A DNA stretch of 64,000 bases. Origin: Krasilnikovozyma curviuscula. Taxonomy: Eukaryota; Basidiomycota; Tremellomycetes; Cystofilobasidiales; Mrakiaceae. Both the position numbers and the translations under genes were made by a program. The notes under the pieces are model-generated. The model saw only the letters and a program-made list of their open reading frames with translations, ran no database searches and was not told the DNA's origin. Location: assembly GCA_014825775.1 (NCBI GenBank), contig MVAQ01000012.1, forward strand, positions 1 through 64,000, written 5' to 3'. This document shows positions 10,849-22,860 of this stretch, piece after piece (positions within the stretch are counted from its first letter, which is position 1; each line of letters opens with the position of its first letter).

Positions 10849-13060
10849 TTCCCTCGAATTCGTTCTTTGAGAGCTGAGAGACGGGTAAGGTTGAAGTGAC
10901 AATATATCCGAGCTTAATCAGCAGCTAAGAAATGTAACTTGATGACAAAGGTTTGTGTGTTGCAGGTTTGGAACGTTGAACCTGCTCGCGGGCACAGCGA
11001 AGGATTTCTCAGGAGTTTCAAATTTTGCGACGCCGGTGTTCCTTCGTATCTCCCTTTGCTATCGCAGGGCAGATTGACGTGCGCAACCCGGCTGTTGGAA
11101 ACTTTGCTGGAGAGAAATTTCTGGAAAAACGAAGTATGGCATTGGATGTAGTACATAAGGGTAACCATCTTGCGAGTCGACGTGGGATCCAGGTGCCAAA
11201 ACACATTGTATAACAAAAACACAGGCAACAGAAACGAAGAGAGGCGAATACCTTACCAGATGAACATGTGCAGCTTACACCGGAACTCACATTACATACA
11301 TACGAGCAGTTCCAAACGAAACAAAAAATCTGCAGCCGGTAGCGAAAAAAAATAGCAAGTCAGTCAATATGCCTTTATCTAATGGAGTCCAAAGAGAGAA
11401 GAGAGAGAAGAAAAGTAATGGGTTGTGTGGGTTCAGATATCTAAGCGCTCGAATTTTATTGCGAGCATTTTCGCCAGGAAGGTTGTTGTACGAAGACCGT
11501 CGTGATAATTTGAAATCATCATGTATGGGGTGACCAAGAAGGTCGAGTTGATAGATGGAATGGGAAGGTAGGAGTGGTGGATGATAGGAAAGATAAAACT
11601 TACCTCAGAGGTGCCAGGGAGTGATATTTTCAGGTAGCTAAAAGCGCTGGCAACGGTAACCTTTGATGTCGGAGAACAAAAAGAGAAGCAGAAGTCAGTA
11701 ACGAAACGTATTGAAGCGAAAGAAAGAAACTAGTCGGTCGTTGGTCGTAGAGTCGGAAACAAGGTTGGGAAGTGGGTCGCTCATAACACGCCCGGGCGAA
11801 CCGGGTAATGCAGCCTTTGGTTTATCAAACACGTAGGTTCTGACGGTAATTACAAAAATAATCTTCACGAATGACACTCCTCAACCAAGTTGACTTGACG
11901 GCGACGGTGACAACAACGACCAACAGAGGAACAGAGACGGGGACTGACCTTGACTCACGCAGCAACAGCAAGAGTTGACATTGAGACGTATATATTAACC
12001 GCAGTAACCTTTGTAAAGAAGAAAAGATGTCAGTAACGGGAACTTGAGAGAAATTTTCAAAGCGTAACGAAGAGCAGGATATGAAGTAGGGATCAGAATG
12101 TGCGTATTATCAGTCACTGCTATAATCACCCACACAGGGGAAGAAGATAGCGATAAGAGACTCTAGTTTGAATAGTAAATGCGTGTCATCACATTCGAAG
12201 ATGGTGAAAAGACGTGTACGAGACGAGACTACAGAAGTAGGAGGAAATGAAGTGAGACAAGATAGAATGAACTCACAAGTTGCTAGTTGTAAGGGGGCAA
12301 GCTGCCCCGAATAAGCTCTGTTCAACAAAGCGAAACAAAGACTAAGTGGGATTTGGTTACGAGCCAGCAAGGAAAAGCATGCGGGAAAAAAAGTTTGCTG
12401 GGTACGAGGAAATAGAATTTCAGATGCGTTGGGCTTAGAGCCACGACGACTTTTGCCTCCTGCCCAAGCCGCGACTCGAAGCAACGCACCCTCCCCTCGC
12501 GTACAACGGACGGCTCAGCATTTTACAAGCAAGGCGCTCTACTCCCCCACTAGCCACCAGCGTCCAACAACACCAAACTAAACTGCTTCAGCTTGAAACT
12601 GGTGCTTTCACCTTCATTGACCCCATTCTCAGCTGTAAACAGAAGGCTCAGTTGAATTGGCAGAGGGTGCTGTACTGAACAGAGGGAACACCTATTCCTG
12701 AAGCAATCATCCCTATTGTAAGCTGGAAACTATGGTTGCTTGCAGATCTTTGATATCTGCTGACCTGCCACCCTTTGCTGACCTGATCTCAGCTTGCTTT
12801 TCGTCTACTTCCCCTAAGCAGTACAAAACTTGGGTGGACTACGCGTTTGAAACAGGTAACTAGTACACTCTTCCGTCCACATCCGTAGCCATTCTCTGAT
12901 TTCACCCTTCTACGTTTGCGGCTGTCCTCTCGAACCATATCAGCCTTGAAGAAGAGACCTTTCGCCGATACAGCGACCGCCCGACTTTCACCCAAAGACT
13001 GACGCGTCAGAACCACTGCCGATTTATCGCACCCACTTACCTTCGTATCGAGCCTCAGCA
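10849..13060. other. 2.2 kb region without a recognised protein gene
   Basis: No long conserved frame was found on either strand. The minus strand, however, carries several strong splice-like signals: a complete 48-nt intron-like unit at 12276-12229, a GTAAGT donor at 11603 with a CCATTAG acceptor ending at 11379, and further GTGAGT donors near 11269 and 11955. The plus-strand part from about 12600 is the probable promoter and leader of the centrin gene. A tRNA-like A-box string near 12520-12555 on the minus strand was examined and rejected. Confidence 0.4.
11000..12300 (-). ncRNA. Candidate spliced non-coding transcript
   Basis: Consensus donors and acceptors on the minus strand suggest a spliced RNA, but no exon combination yields a protein I recognise. 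Two box C/D-like spacings occur: ATGATGA at 11522-11516 with CTGA at 11436-11433 (90 nt, inside the 11603-11379 intron-like interval), and GTGATGA at 12192-12186 with CTGA at 12113-12110 (83 nt). Neither has a clear terminal stem, so an snoRNA host gene is only a hypothesis. The same signals could be 5'-UTR introns of a longer transcript. Borders are approximate. Confidence 0.22.
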
Positions 13061-13809
13061 ATGTATTCTGCGACCAATGGGAACTCATCTAAACAACCAC
13101 CTCCCAAACGACGAATCCCTTCATCCACGCAACCCCAGCAACAGCCTCATGCCTCAACCTCTCACCAGCACCACGCCCAGCCTCAACCGCAGCTATCAGA
13201 AGACCAACATGCCGAGATAAGGGAAGCCTTCGACTTGTTTGACACCGATAAGGATGGGTGGATTGACTATCACGAGCTGAAGGTGTCGATGCGAGCACTG
13301 GGGTTCGATTTGAAGAAGGTAGAGGTGCTGAAGCTGTTAAGGGATTATGATAAGAATGGAAATGGTGTTATCAGCTGGGATGATTTTAGAGACATCAGTG
13401 AGTTACTGTTCGCCTTCTGAGTAACTCTTTGCTCCTTGTTGTATCAAAACTGACCTCTGCACTTTCTGCCTATTCCTTTAAGTGACGGAAAAGATCCTGA
13501 CTCGAGATCCAAATGAGGAAATAAGAAGGGCATTCAAGTTGTTTTGTGGTGAAGGTAAAGACACCATCGCGGTGCGTGATCTTCGAAGGGTCGCCAAGGA
13601 GCTGAACGAAGTTCTTGATGAGGAAGAGCTGTGAGTCTCTTCTTTCACGTTTCTAGTACATTCTCAACCCTCTCGAGAGCTGACCATTGTCTTCTTCTAT
13701 CTTTTCTTCTGAACTGTCCACCGTTAGTCAAGCAATGATAGATGAGTTTGATCTCGATAACGACGGCGAAATTAATGAAGCTGAGTTCTTCAGCATCATG
13801 ACTGAGTAG
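13061..13809 (+). CDS. CDC31: Centrin / Cdc31 EF-hand protein
   Basis: Exons 13061-13397, 13483-13630 and 13728-13809 give 188 residues. After a 45-residue Gln/Pro/His-rich lead come four EF-hands. EF1 ([12 protein letters not shown]), EF2 ([12 protein letters not shown]) and EF4 ([12 protein letters not shown]) keep the calcium-coordinating positions. EF3 ([12 protein letters not shown]) has lost the first acidic ligand. The linker [14 protein letters not shown] is the centrin signature, which separates it from calmodulin. Cdc31 works in spindle pole body duplication and in the TREX-2 mRNA export complex. The start is the first ATG of an open frame running into EF1. Confidence 0.93.
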
Positions 13810-13993
13810 AATTTTGTGGGCAACGACAATTCGGTCATACAAATTGAAGGTTAATGATATCGCTATGTACTACTTTGGGCACCTAGAAGCAGCATAGTGC
13901 CAAGCTAGACCATTGTGATTAATACGGTCCCAAAGAAAGACGTAGCCCCAAATTAAATCAATCGAAGCTGGACTTGAAATCGTCGATAGATGT

Positions 13994-15239
13994 CTATTTC
14001 TGAAGACTCTGTTTCCCAAAGAACCCGATAACCTCGTCAAGTGTGAAGTTAAACGTCGCCTTTGACGGGTTCCCAGTTTCGTCTTTTCCTCCGAGAACAG
14101 GCCACGCATGTCCCAAAGAAGATATTTGAAATGCTTTGACGTCTGCCTTTCCACCCTCCCAGAGGTACTCTATTGTGTCTGGGTGTGGTGTCGTCTTAAT
14201 CACCTTTGCTTCATCACAACCGTTCCTCACTGCCCAGTTCTTCCACCACAGCGGGATTTCGATGGTTGCCCGACCAACTCCATACTCTCCCTCATCACTT
14301 GCCCGACCTTGGAAGGGGATTATCTCATCGATCACGCCATGACAGGTGATGCAGGGGATTGGGTGGAAGGTGGTGAAGTCGCCGGAGAAGGCGAGGGATT
14401 CTGAGTACAGTGCTGGACAAACCAGCGCAACTCCGGCGAGGAGAGCATTTGTAGATGGTGTACAAGAAATTCTGTTCACCATACCCCCACCTGGTAGATA
14501 CGAACAGTAGTGCTAAGCAGCCTATTTGGTAAAAGATCGATATGAGATGAAACTGACCATTCGAAACCCCAGCAGCAAAGATCTTCTTTGTGTCTATAGA
14601 AATCCTAGCTGAGACATCTCCAATGACATCCAATGTGAATTGAATCTGCAAGAAAGCAACCGCTGCCGATCAGCCCAAATCCATTTTGACGAGACTGGGG
14701 GGGCACTCACATCATCCACTTCCTTGTTCTGGTACGGTGCACTGCTCCAAATGTACTTCATTTCAGCCTCTTCGTTGTCTGCCCCTTGGAGGTACGCAGC
14801 TATCACCGGCAGTGACGCGATTTTCAGGCCAGCAGTGGAGAACTGGGAGAACTTTTCTACCTCAGCCGGGTTTTGTTCGGCTAAGACCAGAAAAAAGAGC
14901 ATTGCAGTTTAGGAGACCCGTTCAGGACACTGTACGGGCTGATTTTGAGGTCCAACACGGGTAAGGGTAGCAGTCTACTCACCGCCATGGAAGACGAGCA
15001 CGAGAGGCAGAGCCTGTTGAAACTCCGATGCTTCACTAGGTACATTCAGAAGGTACTTTCTCTAGAGAATCCGGTCACGTTGAATATCAATGAAAAGGAC
15101 CAGAATCAGGACGTCAGAACCGTAAACGGTATGGGTCAACTCGAAGAGAGTGGAAACCGTCACTCACCCCTGAAGTTAGGGTCCTGATTCGGTCCTCATA
15201 GCCAACTGGGTAGTTGTTCTCTTTGGTATTCTTTTCCAT
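13994..15239 (-). CDS. Carbohydrate-esterase family 1 type hydrolase (feruloyl esterase / PHB-depolymerase-like)
   Basis: Exons 15239-15168, 15061-14983, 14880-14711, 14645-14558 and 14490-13994 give 301 residues with an alpha/beta-hydrolase fold. The N-terminal strand YLLNVP...PLVLVFHG supplies the oxyanion region, AAGVSNGGG holds the nucleophile Ser, HGVIDEIIPFQG the likely acid Asp, and SSLGHAWP the catalytic His. This order fits LpqC/CE1 esterases that remove ferulate or acetate from plant wall polymers or depolymerise polyhydroxybutyrate; substrate cannot be inferred. Such enzymes are usually secreted, but the frame begun at 15239 has no signal peptide. An in-frame extension to 15353 adds 38 residues that also do not look like one, so a further 5' exon may be missing. 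Confidence 0.75.
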
Positions 15240-16210
15240 TTCTCTGGTGCTAACAACTTGAGGTCGACAGACAGTTAGGTATGATCGGGCTGCGGCGACT
15301 GTCCATGAGCTGGTTTCCGATGACCGTGCGCACTCGCCATTCATCACTTTCAAGAAAACTATACAGTACCGTATTCAAGAATGAATAGTATAGTAATAAA
15401 CTTATTCAGAAACTCAAGTACGGTGGGACTTAAGAAATCTGTGCAACGCTCAGCCGTTTGTAACATCTCAATCATCACATAACAGCTGCAACCAACACTT
15501 AAAAGGAGAACATTATTCGAAAAAGCTACCCTCATCGTTGTTCTTGAACTCTTGCTCCTTCTCCAGCGCTCATTCCTACTTGCAAGCCCCCTCCTCGCTT
15601 CCGTCAGCAAAGGACTCCTCATCAACATCTCCATCAAGAATAACATTGTTGATCATCTTTGGGTTGAAAGTAACGACACCATTATGAATGAATATGGCTG
15701 TGAGAATTACAACGGATAATACGGTGAAACTGAACACCGCAAGCCAAAGTGAGAACGCGACTGATGTTCTTGTGAGAAACAAAGACGATTTCGAATTGAG
15801 CCATTAAAGCTGTCTTGTTCAGAACAACCTGCTAAAAGCTAAAGGGGCTCAGCACAATACTCAGCTCAGTTAGATACACGTGTTACTCTGGATTCTACCA
15901 AGAAAAAGCTGAACTTTGGGAGCAAATCGACGCCCAGCCAGCGCTAATGATATCATTCCCTGTCGACATTCGAGATGACTGGAAATCAATAGACAGATGA
16001 AACTTGCAATCAAGGTTGAATTAGAGCCAAAGCATTGTTCATCATCACACAAAGTTAAATCATGACGAAGAAATCCCCCAGCTTCCCATCGTCCAGATAG
16101 AGCCAATGAAGGCCTCCGGATGTGGGTGTACAGCGCGCGAACGAAGTGTGGGTGACAGAAGATCCCTTCAACACAATCAACAGTGTGAAGATGTAAATGT
16201 AAGGACTCGT
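15240..16210. other. Intergenic, esterase promoter and RPL1 3' flank
   Basis: This 971-base gap between two minus-strand genes has no recognised gene. A minus-strand frame (15782-15576) encodes a short hydrophobic peptide but opens at TTG behind an in-frame stop, so it would need an unseen upstream exon. Confidence 0.4.
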
Positions 16211-17268
16211 TTAGAAGATTCGTTGTGGCTTGCCCATGGTGGACTTCAAGTGCAAGCTCTTGACATTCTGCCAGTTCTTCTTAAGGAGGGAGACCAAGAA
16301 GTCTGTTGAAACAAAGAACGCAATCAGTACACAAGGACTTTCACCATACCGCTAACAAGAAATACTCACTGATGGACAACATGACGTTACCGAGGATTTG
16401 GTCCTCAGTCATGCCACAGTTGGCAACAGCGACACCAAGACACAAGACCTTCTTCAACTGGAACTTGATGGTAGCCTTGAGATCGTTAGATCTGGCGATC
16501 AAGTCATCAGAGTGAGAGACTGGGGTTGGGAACTTTCCGGCTGATAAGGAGAGCGCAAGCAAGGCGGCCAAAGTCAGTCAATGATGCTCCTGACTACTCG
16601 AGAAACAGAATCATCAAACTCACCCTTGGAGAGACCTGGACCCAACAATCTTGGAATCTGCTTGATCAAGACTTCGGAAGCAAGGAAAGCATCGTACTTC
16701 TTAGCGAGCTTCTTAACGAGCTTCTTGTTCTTGTTGAGCTTCTTCAAGTCATCAACGGACATGTCTGAAGAATTCACCATTTAAGAAACCAGTCAGAACC
16801 AAGACATGCAGCCCGCACACTGGAGGAATAGTGTACTCACACTCAAGCTCGATTTGCTTAGCTCTGTCGATATCAGCAGCATCGGCAAGAATGCAGACGG
16901 ACATTCTTGGTCTTGGGATGTTTGGAAGCTTGATAGTTCCAGAGAAACTGATCATGGGCGGAGGGAACAAGGTAGAAATCAGTCGACTGCTGCTAGGTTG
17001 CTGTCAAGCCGTCTGTCGTCTCCCATCAGCCATGTCCTTCCGTCTGCTCCTCCTTTTACCTCTACACCAACCCAATTCTTTCTCCAACTCTCCAACATTC
17101 AAAGAGACTATGTACTCACCGCTTATCTCTTTGAGGATCGTAGTTCTTGAGACCAATCTGCAATTCAATGGTCTCGACGAAGTTTCTCTTCTTACCAGTC
17201 TCCAAGGAGGACTGCTCAAGGAGAGTCTTGATGAAAGTTCGCACGCTGGACGCTGAAAGCTTGGACAT
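16211..17268 (-). CDS. RPL1: 60S ribosomal protein uL1 (L10a)
   Basis: Exons 17268-17120, 16947-16841, 16764-16624, 16540-16370 and 16302-16211 give 219 residues, the normal eukaryotic uL1 length (yeast 217). Diagnostic parts are the start [30 protein letters not shown] across the first splice, [35 protein letters not shown], and the end [10 protein letters not shown]. uL1 forms the mobile L1 stalk at the ribosomal E site. The relatively long first intron (172 nt) directly follows a 149-nt first exon, a layout frequent in fungal ribosomal protein genes; I found no convincing snoRNA inside it. The sequence just upstream (17269 on) should contain its promoter. Confidence 0.97.
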
Positions 17269-17736
17269 GTTTGCTGGGCTTTGACGATGTGTGAAGACTC
17301 TTTCGCTCTCCGTTTCAACTCTGCGCCTGAGTAGAATTTATTGTGGCGTCGCGCAATTTCCTTTTTCGCTCGACTGTATAGTTTTGATATCAGTGGCAAA
17401 GCATCCTACACAGACACCCTCACACTCGTATGGAAGTTGTTGTACCACTTAGGCAACAGATACCACATTATGAAAGGGTTGATATCAACAAAACAGCGTT
17501 TTTCAGATTTGCCTCTGATTTGCTGCTTCCAGCCTCCGCCTGTGTTCAGCACCGCCGATTTATGAGCTTATTCCTATCCTCTACGATGAGACTGACGCAA
17601 GACTATGTACGATCAACTGAAACGTCACTGTATGGAAGACAAGGTTCTAGGGAAGAAATACAACTAGAAAATGTTCGTTCTTGACTTAATATTGCTTACA
17701 GTGGTGCGTGGGATGCTCTCAACCTATCCACCTCGC
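17269..17736. promoter_or_regulatory. Promoter region of RPL1
   Basis: This 468-base gap lies between the uL1 start and the 3' end of the next minus-strand gene, so it holds the uL1 promoter and that gene's terminator. I could not assign individual sites. Confidence 0.4.
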
Positions 17737-19699
17737 CTACCTCTTCCTCTCTGGAATCTTCAGTTCGCCAAACACTCTTCCCCTCGAGAAACGTTCGAAC
17801 GCGTCCAAGCCGCTAGTCGGTGGTGGTGGTGGTGGTGGTTGTTGTTGTTGCTGTTGTTGTTCATGAGGTTGCCCGCTGGGAAGAGGGAAATGATGGTGAG
17901 GTTCAGGATGGAGAGGGATCGTCAGAGGGTAGAGCTGATGGTGAGTCTGGTGATAATGCTGATGGTCTTGGTATAGTTGCTGCCTTTGTGGAAGAAGATG
18001 AGGATGGCCTTGTTGTTGTTGTTGCTGTGGCTGATGAGCCAACTCACGACCGAACGCCGAAGAGGTGCTATCTTGGAAACCACTTCCAGAGTAAAGAGGA
18101 TGATCATTGCTGGTGTTTCCTTCATGGGGTGATACTACCAGACGGCTGAACTGCGAGTTGGGATTGTGACCAAATTGTAAAGGATATTCTTGAGCCAGCT
18201 GTACATGCCCCGAAACAAATTCAGACCTCATAGTGTCATTATTCTGTGGTTGCAAGCTCAGAGACTGTTCCTCCTGGAGTTGATGGCCTGGGGTCGAGAA
18301 TGAAGAGGCGGGAGCTCTGGGTTCTTCATTTTGTTTCCACAACCCCATTATTACAGGATTGTGTCCCACCGACACCGAGTTTTCGAGTTGAAGGGCGTTG
18401 GTAGGAACAGAATAAAGTGGTGGGTGGAAAGATGAACTTGATTGTGGTGAACGGGATTGAAGCGCCAGCTGAGGATAGCTGTAAATAGCGGCGCGTTGCT
18501 CTTCAAGGTGATACGCTGCTTCCCGATATCGGGAAGCGCTTCCTTCCGGAAGTGATGAGGAATACTCTTGATGGTATGAGGGTTGATAGTGATAGTAGCC
18601 GTATACATCAGTCATACCACTGTCAAATGTTAGACAGTAGATGGGATCGATGGGCTTGACGCGAGAGGACGATGGTTGCGTCAAATAAGTGGCAGAGAAG
18701 GTATCGTTTTGTTGTGGAAGGGGAAACTGCTTCTGTGAGCCATAGGAATTAGGAAGGTACGCTGCTGCTGGGTAGCTGGAGGGTTTCACTGCAGGACTAG
18801 TAGACTAGCGTTTCCCGGTGGTCCCAAGATGTCAAGCAAGGGACGTTAACACTTACTCAATGAAACATGTTAGCTGGTAAACGTACATTTGAGTAGCTGT
18901 ATCTCGGATCGGATCTCGAACTGTAGTCGAAGAGAGGTGCTTGATAAGAAGTTAAAGGGGCTGGCTCAAGAATTAGTATTGAGCGGTCTTGTTGTTGGTC
19001 AACACTCTCTGAGCATGTGTTGGTTGACAAACCCGATTGAGACGATGGTGAATTCACGCTCTTCTGAGGTGGTTCTTCTGGGGCTGCATTTGAAGGTTTC
19101 ATCCCTTCTCAGCGAGCTGAAGGCAGGCCATATAGAAAACTCGAACTCACGAATCGCAATCGACTGCGACTCATCATCACTTAAAACCCGCCCAGTACCG
19201 TCCTCATCTTCCTTATCCTCCCGAGTTTCACTTTTGGGTCTCACAGTTGATTTGGGTCTGCGGGAAGTACTTCTGGTCGCCCTGCGTCTGGTCGAGCTCC
19301 TGGCCAATGATGTGGAGCTTGGTTGAGAAGATACAGACTCTGTAGGACGGTGGTGCTTTGCACGATGTCGACGAAGTAAGTCTGATCGGGTGAATCGAAA
19401 CTCACAGTCACTACAAAGGTACGGTCTTTCACCAGTATCTGCTCTTCGCGGGAAAAAGAGGCGGTCAGAGACAGAATCTACAGGAAAGAAGTTTCGTCGG
19501 AAAGCGTACTGACGACTGCGAAGATGCCTCGTGATGTGCTGAGGACGTGTGAAAGTTGCTGGACAAAGAGGACCTTAAGTTGTGATGTCGAAAACAGGTG
19601 AGTTAACAACCCACAGTCAACAAGAAACAACGGCAGTGTCCATCGTTCGGGCCACGATCTCCGCTAATAGGCTGACTGACATTTGTGACTGCCACCCAT
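17737..19699 (-). CDS. C2H2 zinc-finger transcription factor with Gln/Pro-rich tail
   Basis: Exons 19699-19681, 19573-19514, 19438-19151, 19083-18887 and 18804-17737 give 543 residues. Two fingers sit at the very N-terminus: HKCPLCPATFTRPQHITRHL, beginning at residue 5 and ending at the SH of the canonical linker HTGERPY, then LCSDCEFRFTRSDLLRRHRAKHH from about 37. The spacing and RSDLLRRH helix resemble the tandem fingers of Adr1-type fungal regulators. A basic Arg/Ser patch follows (about 75-100). The remainder is low complexity, rich in Gln, His, Ser and Pro, ending in poly-Gln and poly-Pro (encoded near 17820-17880, where the plus strand reads repeated GGT/GTT). The 19-nt first exon was chosen because it alone supplies the first Cys codon in phase; an additional 5' exon ending at an acceptor just upstream cannot be excluded. 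Target genes unknown. Confidence 0.72.
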
Positions 19700-20806
19700 C
19701 TTCTCAACTGTCCATACAGTCTCCTTTGTCTGAAATAAAACCCGTATTTGAGTTGTTGATCTGGAGGATGAGCAGCGGTATACCGCACTGAAGTGGAAGG
19801 GAAGACGCGAGTCGCAAGTTGAATGTTCCTCCCAGTGTCAACCTCCAACAACCTAGATATGCTAGATATGAAAGGTGTTGCGTGCCAGTTCGTAAAGGTA
19901 TATAAGCATCTTTGTAGTAGCATCAAGGCAATGAGCCAGGCTTTCGATCGAATGTCTATTCCCGGGCTCGTGTCCCGCTGCATACAACTGACTGCTCTTG
20001 TAAACAAGATTTATGCGATAAGAGGACGGAAAAAGGTCACCTCATGCGGTATAGCACGCATTCCAGATTCCAAGGAATGACGATCACTCATTCCACGGTG
20101 CTGTTTGAGGTTTCTATGACGTCGAGGTGCAGCCAATTCCACCCGCACCGCAAATTGGCGCCTGACGGATTTCATATAGAGGCTCGACTGGGAACTCACA
20201 CGGACTTGCAGACCAGCGGTATGGGCAGTTCTCCAACTCTACAAAATAAACCGCATGGTTTCTAGTCTTCATAGGACAAGCTATTGCCTCGAGAATGCAG
20301 CTTGTAAATTTGTCCCCGTTAACTCTCGCACGGTGAGGCTACGCGTAGTGCTGATCGCAAGGGAACTCTCCATCCGCATAGTGTGCACCGAAAGTCCAGA
20401 CCTTTAATTTCGGCGTTTGATTATGTTCCTTCTTCTTTCGAAACAAGGTTCAGGTTGTGGTGCGAGGTAACCAACATTGCATCGCTCTTGTCCCCTTCTA
20501 TAGATCACACGTTACATTGGAGTTTCTACCCTAGTCTGTCTAATTGATTCCTTAGGTTAAGCAAAAATGGCTGAAAGCATGCGTTCTGCGTCGCCGCCGG
20601 AGCTGACCTTGTGTTTGACAGGATTTACCTGGCAGCTCGTCCGGGTCTGAACCAGAACAGCTCTGACGTAGACCATTGTACAACCCTTCCCGGATTTTGC
20701 TTTCATTGAAGTACCCCAACAGACGAATTACAGAGTCGTTTTAACGCTAAAAAGCATAAGAAGCACTGTGCACTGTAGGGGTACGAGGACGATCTACAAC
20801 TACGGC
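19700..20806. other. Intergenic between the C2H2 factor and PTEN gene
   Basis: About 1.1 kb with no recognised gene. It holds the promoter of the C2H2 gene and the 3' flank of the PTEN gene. An alternative splice end for the zinc-finger gene at 20200 (CCGT then GTGAGT) was considered, but it would need a 626-nt intron. Confidence 0.4.
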
Positions 20807-22860
20807 TCACACGCCCTTCCTGAACATCTCCTTTTCATCACCCTCGTTGATCTTTCCAGCATCGTCTTTACACTCATCTTCTTTTGCAGACATATCCACC
20901 TTCGTCTCAGAAGCGACCGCTTCATCCACTTCTTCCCAGACGACTTTCAAGCTGACAAGCGACGATGATCGGAAGTCGACAATCTTGGGATGGAACGACA
21001 GAGTATGTCTCTGCTTCTCACCATTTAAAGCCTTTGGTGGTTTCGATGGGAGGTGGAAAGACGGAATAATCCATACCCAGCCTAGGGATGCGGAGCTCTG
21101 AGGACCAATCAGTTGATCAGGATTGACGGAAGGTCACGAAGGTGGTTAGTGTCGGCATCTTGACCGCTAGTGAGGAAGATAATAGAGCAAGAATCTACAA
21201 TCAAACTTACCAAGAGGGCTTTGGGGGCAAGTGGGGTCAATATTTCAGGAATTTTCCCGCCTGCTGTCCGACTATCGGAGGAGCCAGCAATCAACTGAAT
21301 CTTGATCTCCCTATTCTCATTCAAGACTAGATCCTCCTGCGGTATCAGCACATGCACATTCTCATCCTCTTTACTGGTGGGGGTGATAGATGCTTGAGGT
21401 AGGAGAGCGAGCGACTGGATGAGACCACCTTTTGCCTTCTCCAACTTCTCAACCTCCTCGATTGATCCCTTCCAATCAGGTCCCTCCTTCTGCTGCTGCT
21501 TGATCTCATCTCTAAGCAATCGGACGTATGAGTCGACGTATCTCGACGCAACACCTCGAATTCCCTTCTCATGGCCTTTGAGTGTCACCTCGACTGCAAC
21601 CACCTTGATCTTAGTCCTCCTCCGCGCTTCGGCTACAGCCTCTTCGTCGTGCGAGAGGATGGTCGCAAAGTATCTGACCCACCGTCTCTGACTGGGGATC
21701 GAAACACCCGGGTGGGATAAACTTGGCTTCCTCATCCGTCGACTAGTATGGAACGTGAAGATGGGTTTGACGCGCTGCTGGATATCGTTGAAGGGCGAAA
21801 AGTAGGACTCTGGCAAAGGAGGATTTGAGACGAGAATAACCTCTTCAGAAGGAATTGCTGGATCAGGATCCGCATTCTCTTCATCAGTCGTACCGTCGGC
21901 GATGCTGGAAGCTGCGCTGAGAGCTCCACCGTCTTCCCTCGCGGAGTCGGGATCTCGATGAGAGGCCAAGGAGGATCGTTTGGATTTTGAATAATACTGA
22001 TCTTTGGTGGGTGGTGATGGTGGTTCGGGTAGTAGTAGAAGGTAGCTGCAAAGCAGTGTTCCTGTCCGTCCTTTCCCAGCTGAAAGATGAGCAGCAGATG
22101 TAGTTAGATCTGCACCTTGACTCTCATCGTACACCACCAAGAGTGTTACCAGCACCTCAAAGAGTGCTTTTCAACAGGATGATAGACTTAGAACTGACCT
22201 TTGCAGTGGATTACAGCAACATGTTCCTTGCTCGCGTCTAGCCAGTTCTTCATTTCTCGAGTAGCAACCTTGAGGAGCTCCAGAGGACACGGGTGATGGT
22301 CGGGGAACGGACTAGGTAACATAGATGAAGTCAGATCGTATCATTTAAGTATATCAATTCAAGATGTAAACTGACTAGCGAGAGACTTGGCCGTGGAAGA
22401 TATCGGGGCTGTAAGCGTTCTCGGTAGAAGGACACCTGTAATTTAGAGAACAAGAGTCAATGATCGGGAATTCTATTCGTCTCTAGATGTCAGACTAACA
22501 GATTGAATATACGATAGTTTGATCCGTGGCGCGAATCTAAGAAATCACGGACATGATCTCTACGGTTCCTGTACAGAGAAGCTATTCCAGTAGCAGGATC
22601 TTAAGAAATACCAGAGCTTTACAATCAGTATCCACACCTTCTTCCGGCTTGAACTTTGAAACTTACAGCCCATCTACATAACCAAGAAAGTTCGCTTAGA
22701 ATCTTCATCCGTCAACAATAGGGCTCATGGAGTCACAACTCACTAAGATGACCTGGTCTGTAGCGTACACCAGATCGAGATTCACAGAATCACCCGTTGA
22801 GTCATCCTTGAAACGAGCTTTGGGCCCTGATATCAGAGTTCTAATGGGATTCAAGCTCAT
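20807..22860 (-). CDS. PTEN-type phosphoinositide 3-phosphatase
   Basis: Seven exons (22860-22744, 22673-22667, 22599-22500, 22435-22376, 22311-22199, 22079-21211, 21097-20807) give 518 residues. The start ARFKDD...VNLDLVYATDQVIL, then MGYPATGIASLYRNRRDHV and FLDSRHG match the PTEN N-terminus. The catalytic P-loop HCKAGKGRTG (about 129-138) carries the two PTEN-specific lysines. A C2-like region follows, closing with LGWVWIIPSFHL, and the tail is acidic and Lys-rich. It should dephosphorylate PI(3,4,5)P3 or PI(3,4)P2. Exon 2 is only 7 nt (ATGGGCT) and encodes the MG of the motif; without it the frame breaks. A Ser/Asp-rich insertion follows the P-loop (about 155-235). Confidence 0.92.

Noticed and set aside
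12430..12556. tRNA-like string on the minus strand (GGGAGTAGAGCGCC, TTGTAAA anticodon-loop-like, TTCGAGT T-loop-like)
   Set aside because: An anticodon stem across a putative intron can be drawn, but the T-stem and acceptor stem do not pair, so a tRNA gene is not supported.
15576..15782. Minus-strand 68-residue frame with a hydrophobic segment
   Set aside because: It opens with TTG just behind an in-frame stop region and has no ATG or obvious upstream exon.
17820..17880. GGT/GTT trinucleotide run, possible microsatellite
   Set aside because: It is fully explained as the poly-Pro/poly-Gln coding tail of the minus-strand C2H2 factor.
19574..20200. Alternative upstream exon for the C2H2 factor ending at 20200
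   Set aside because: It needs a 626-nt intron, while a 107-nt intron to 19681-19699 gives the expected first Cys codon in phase.
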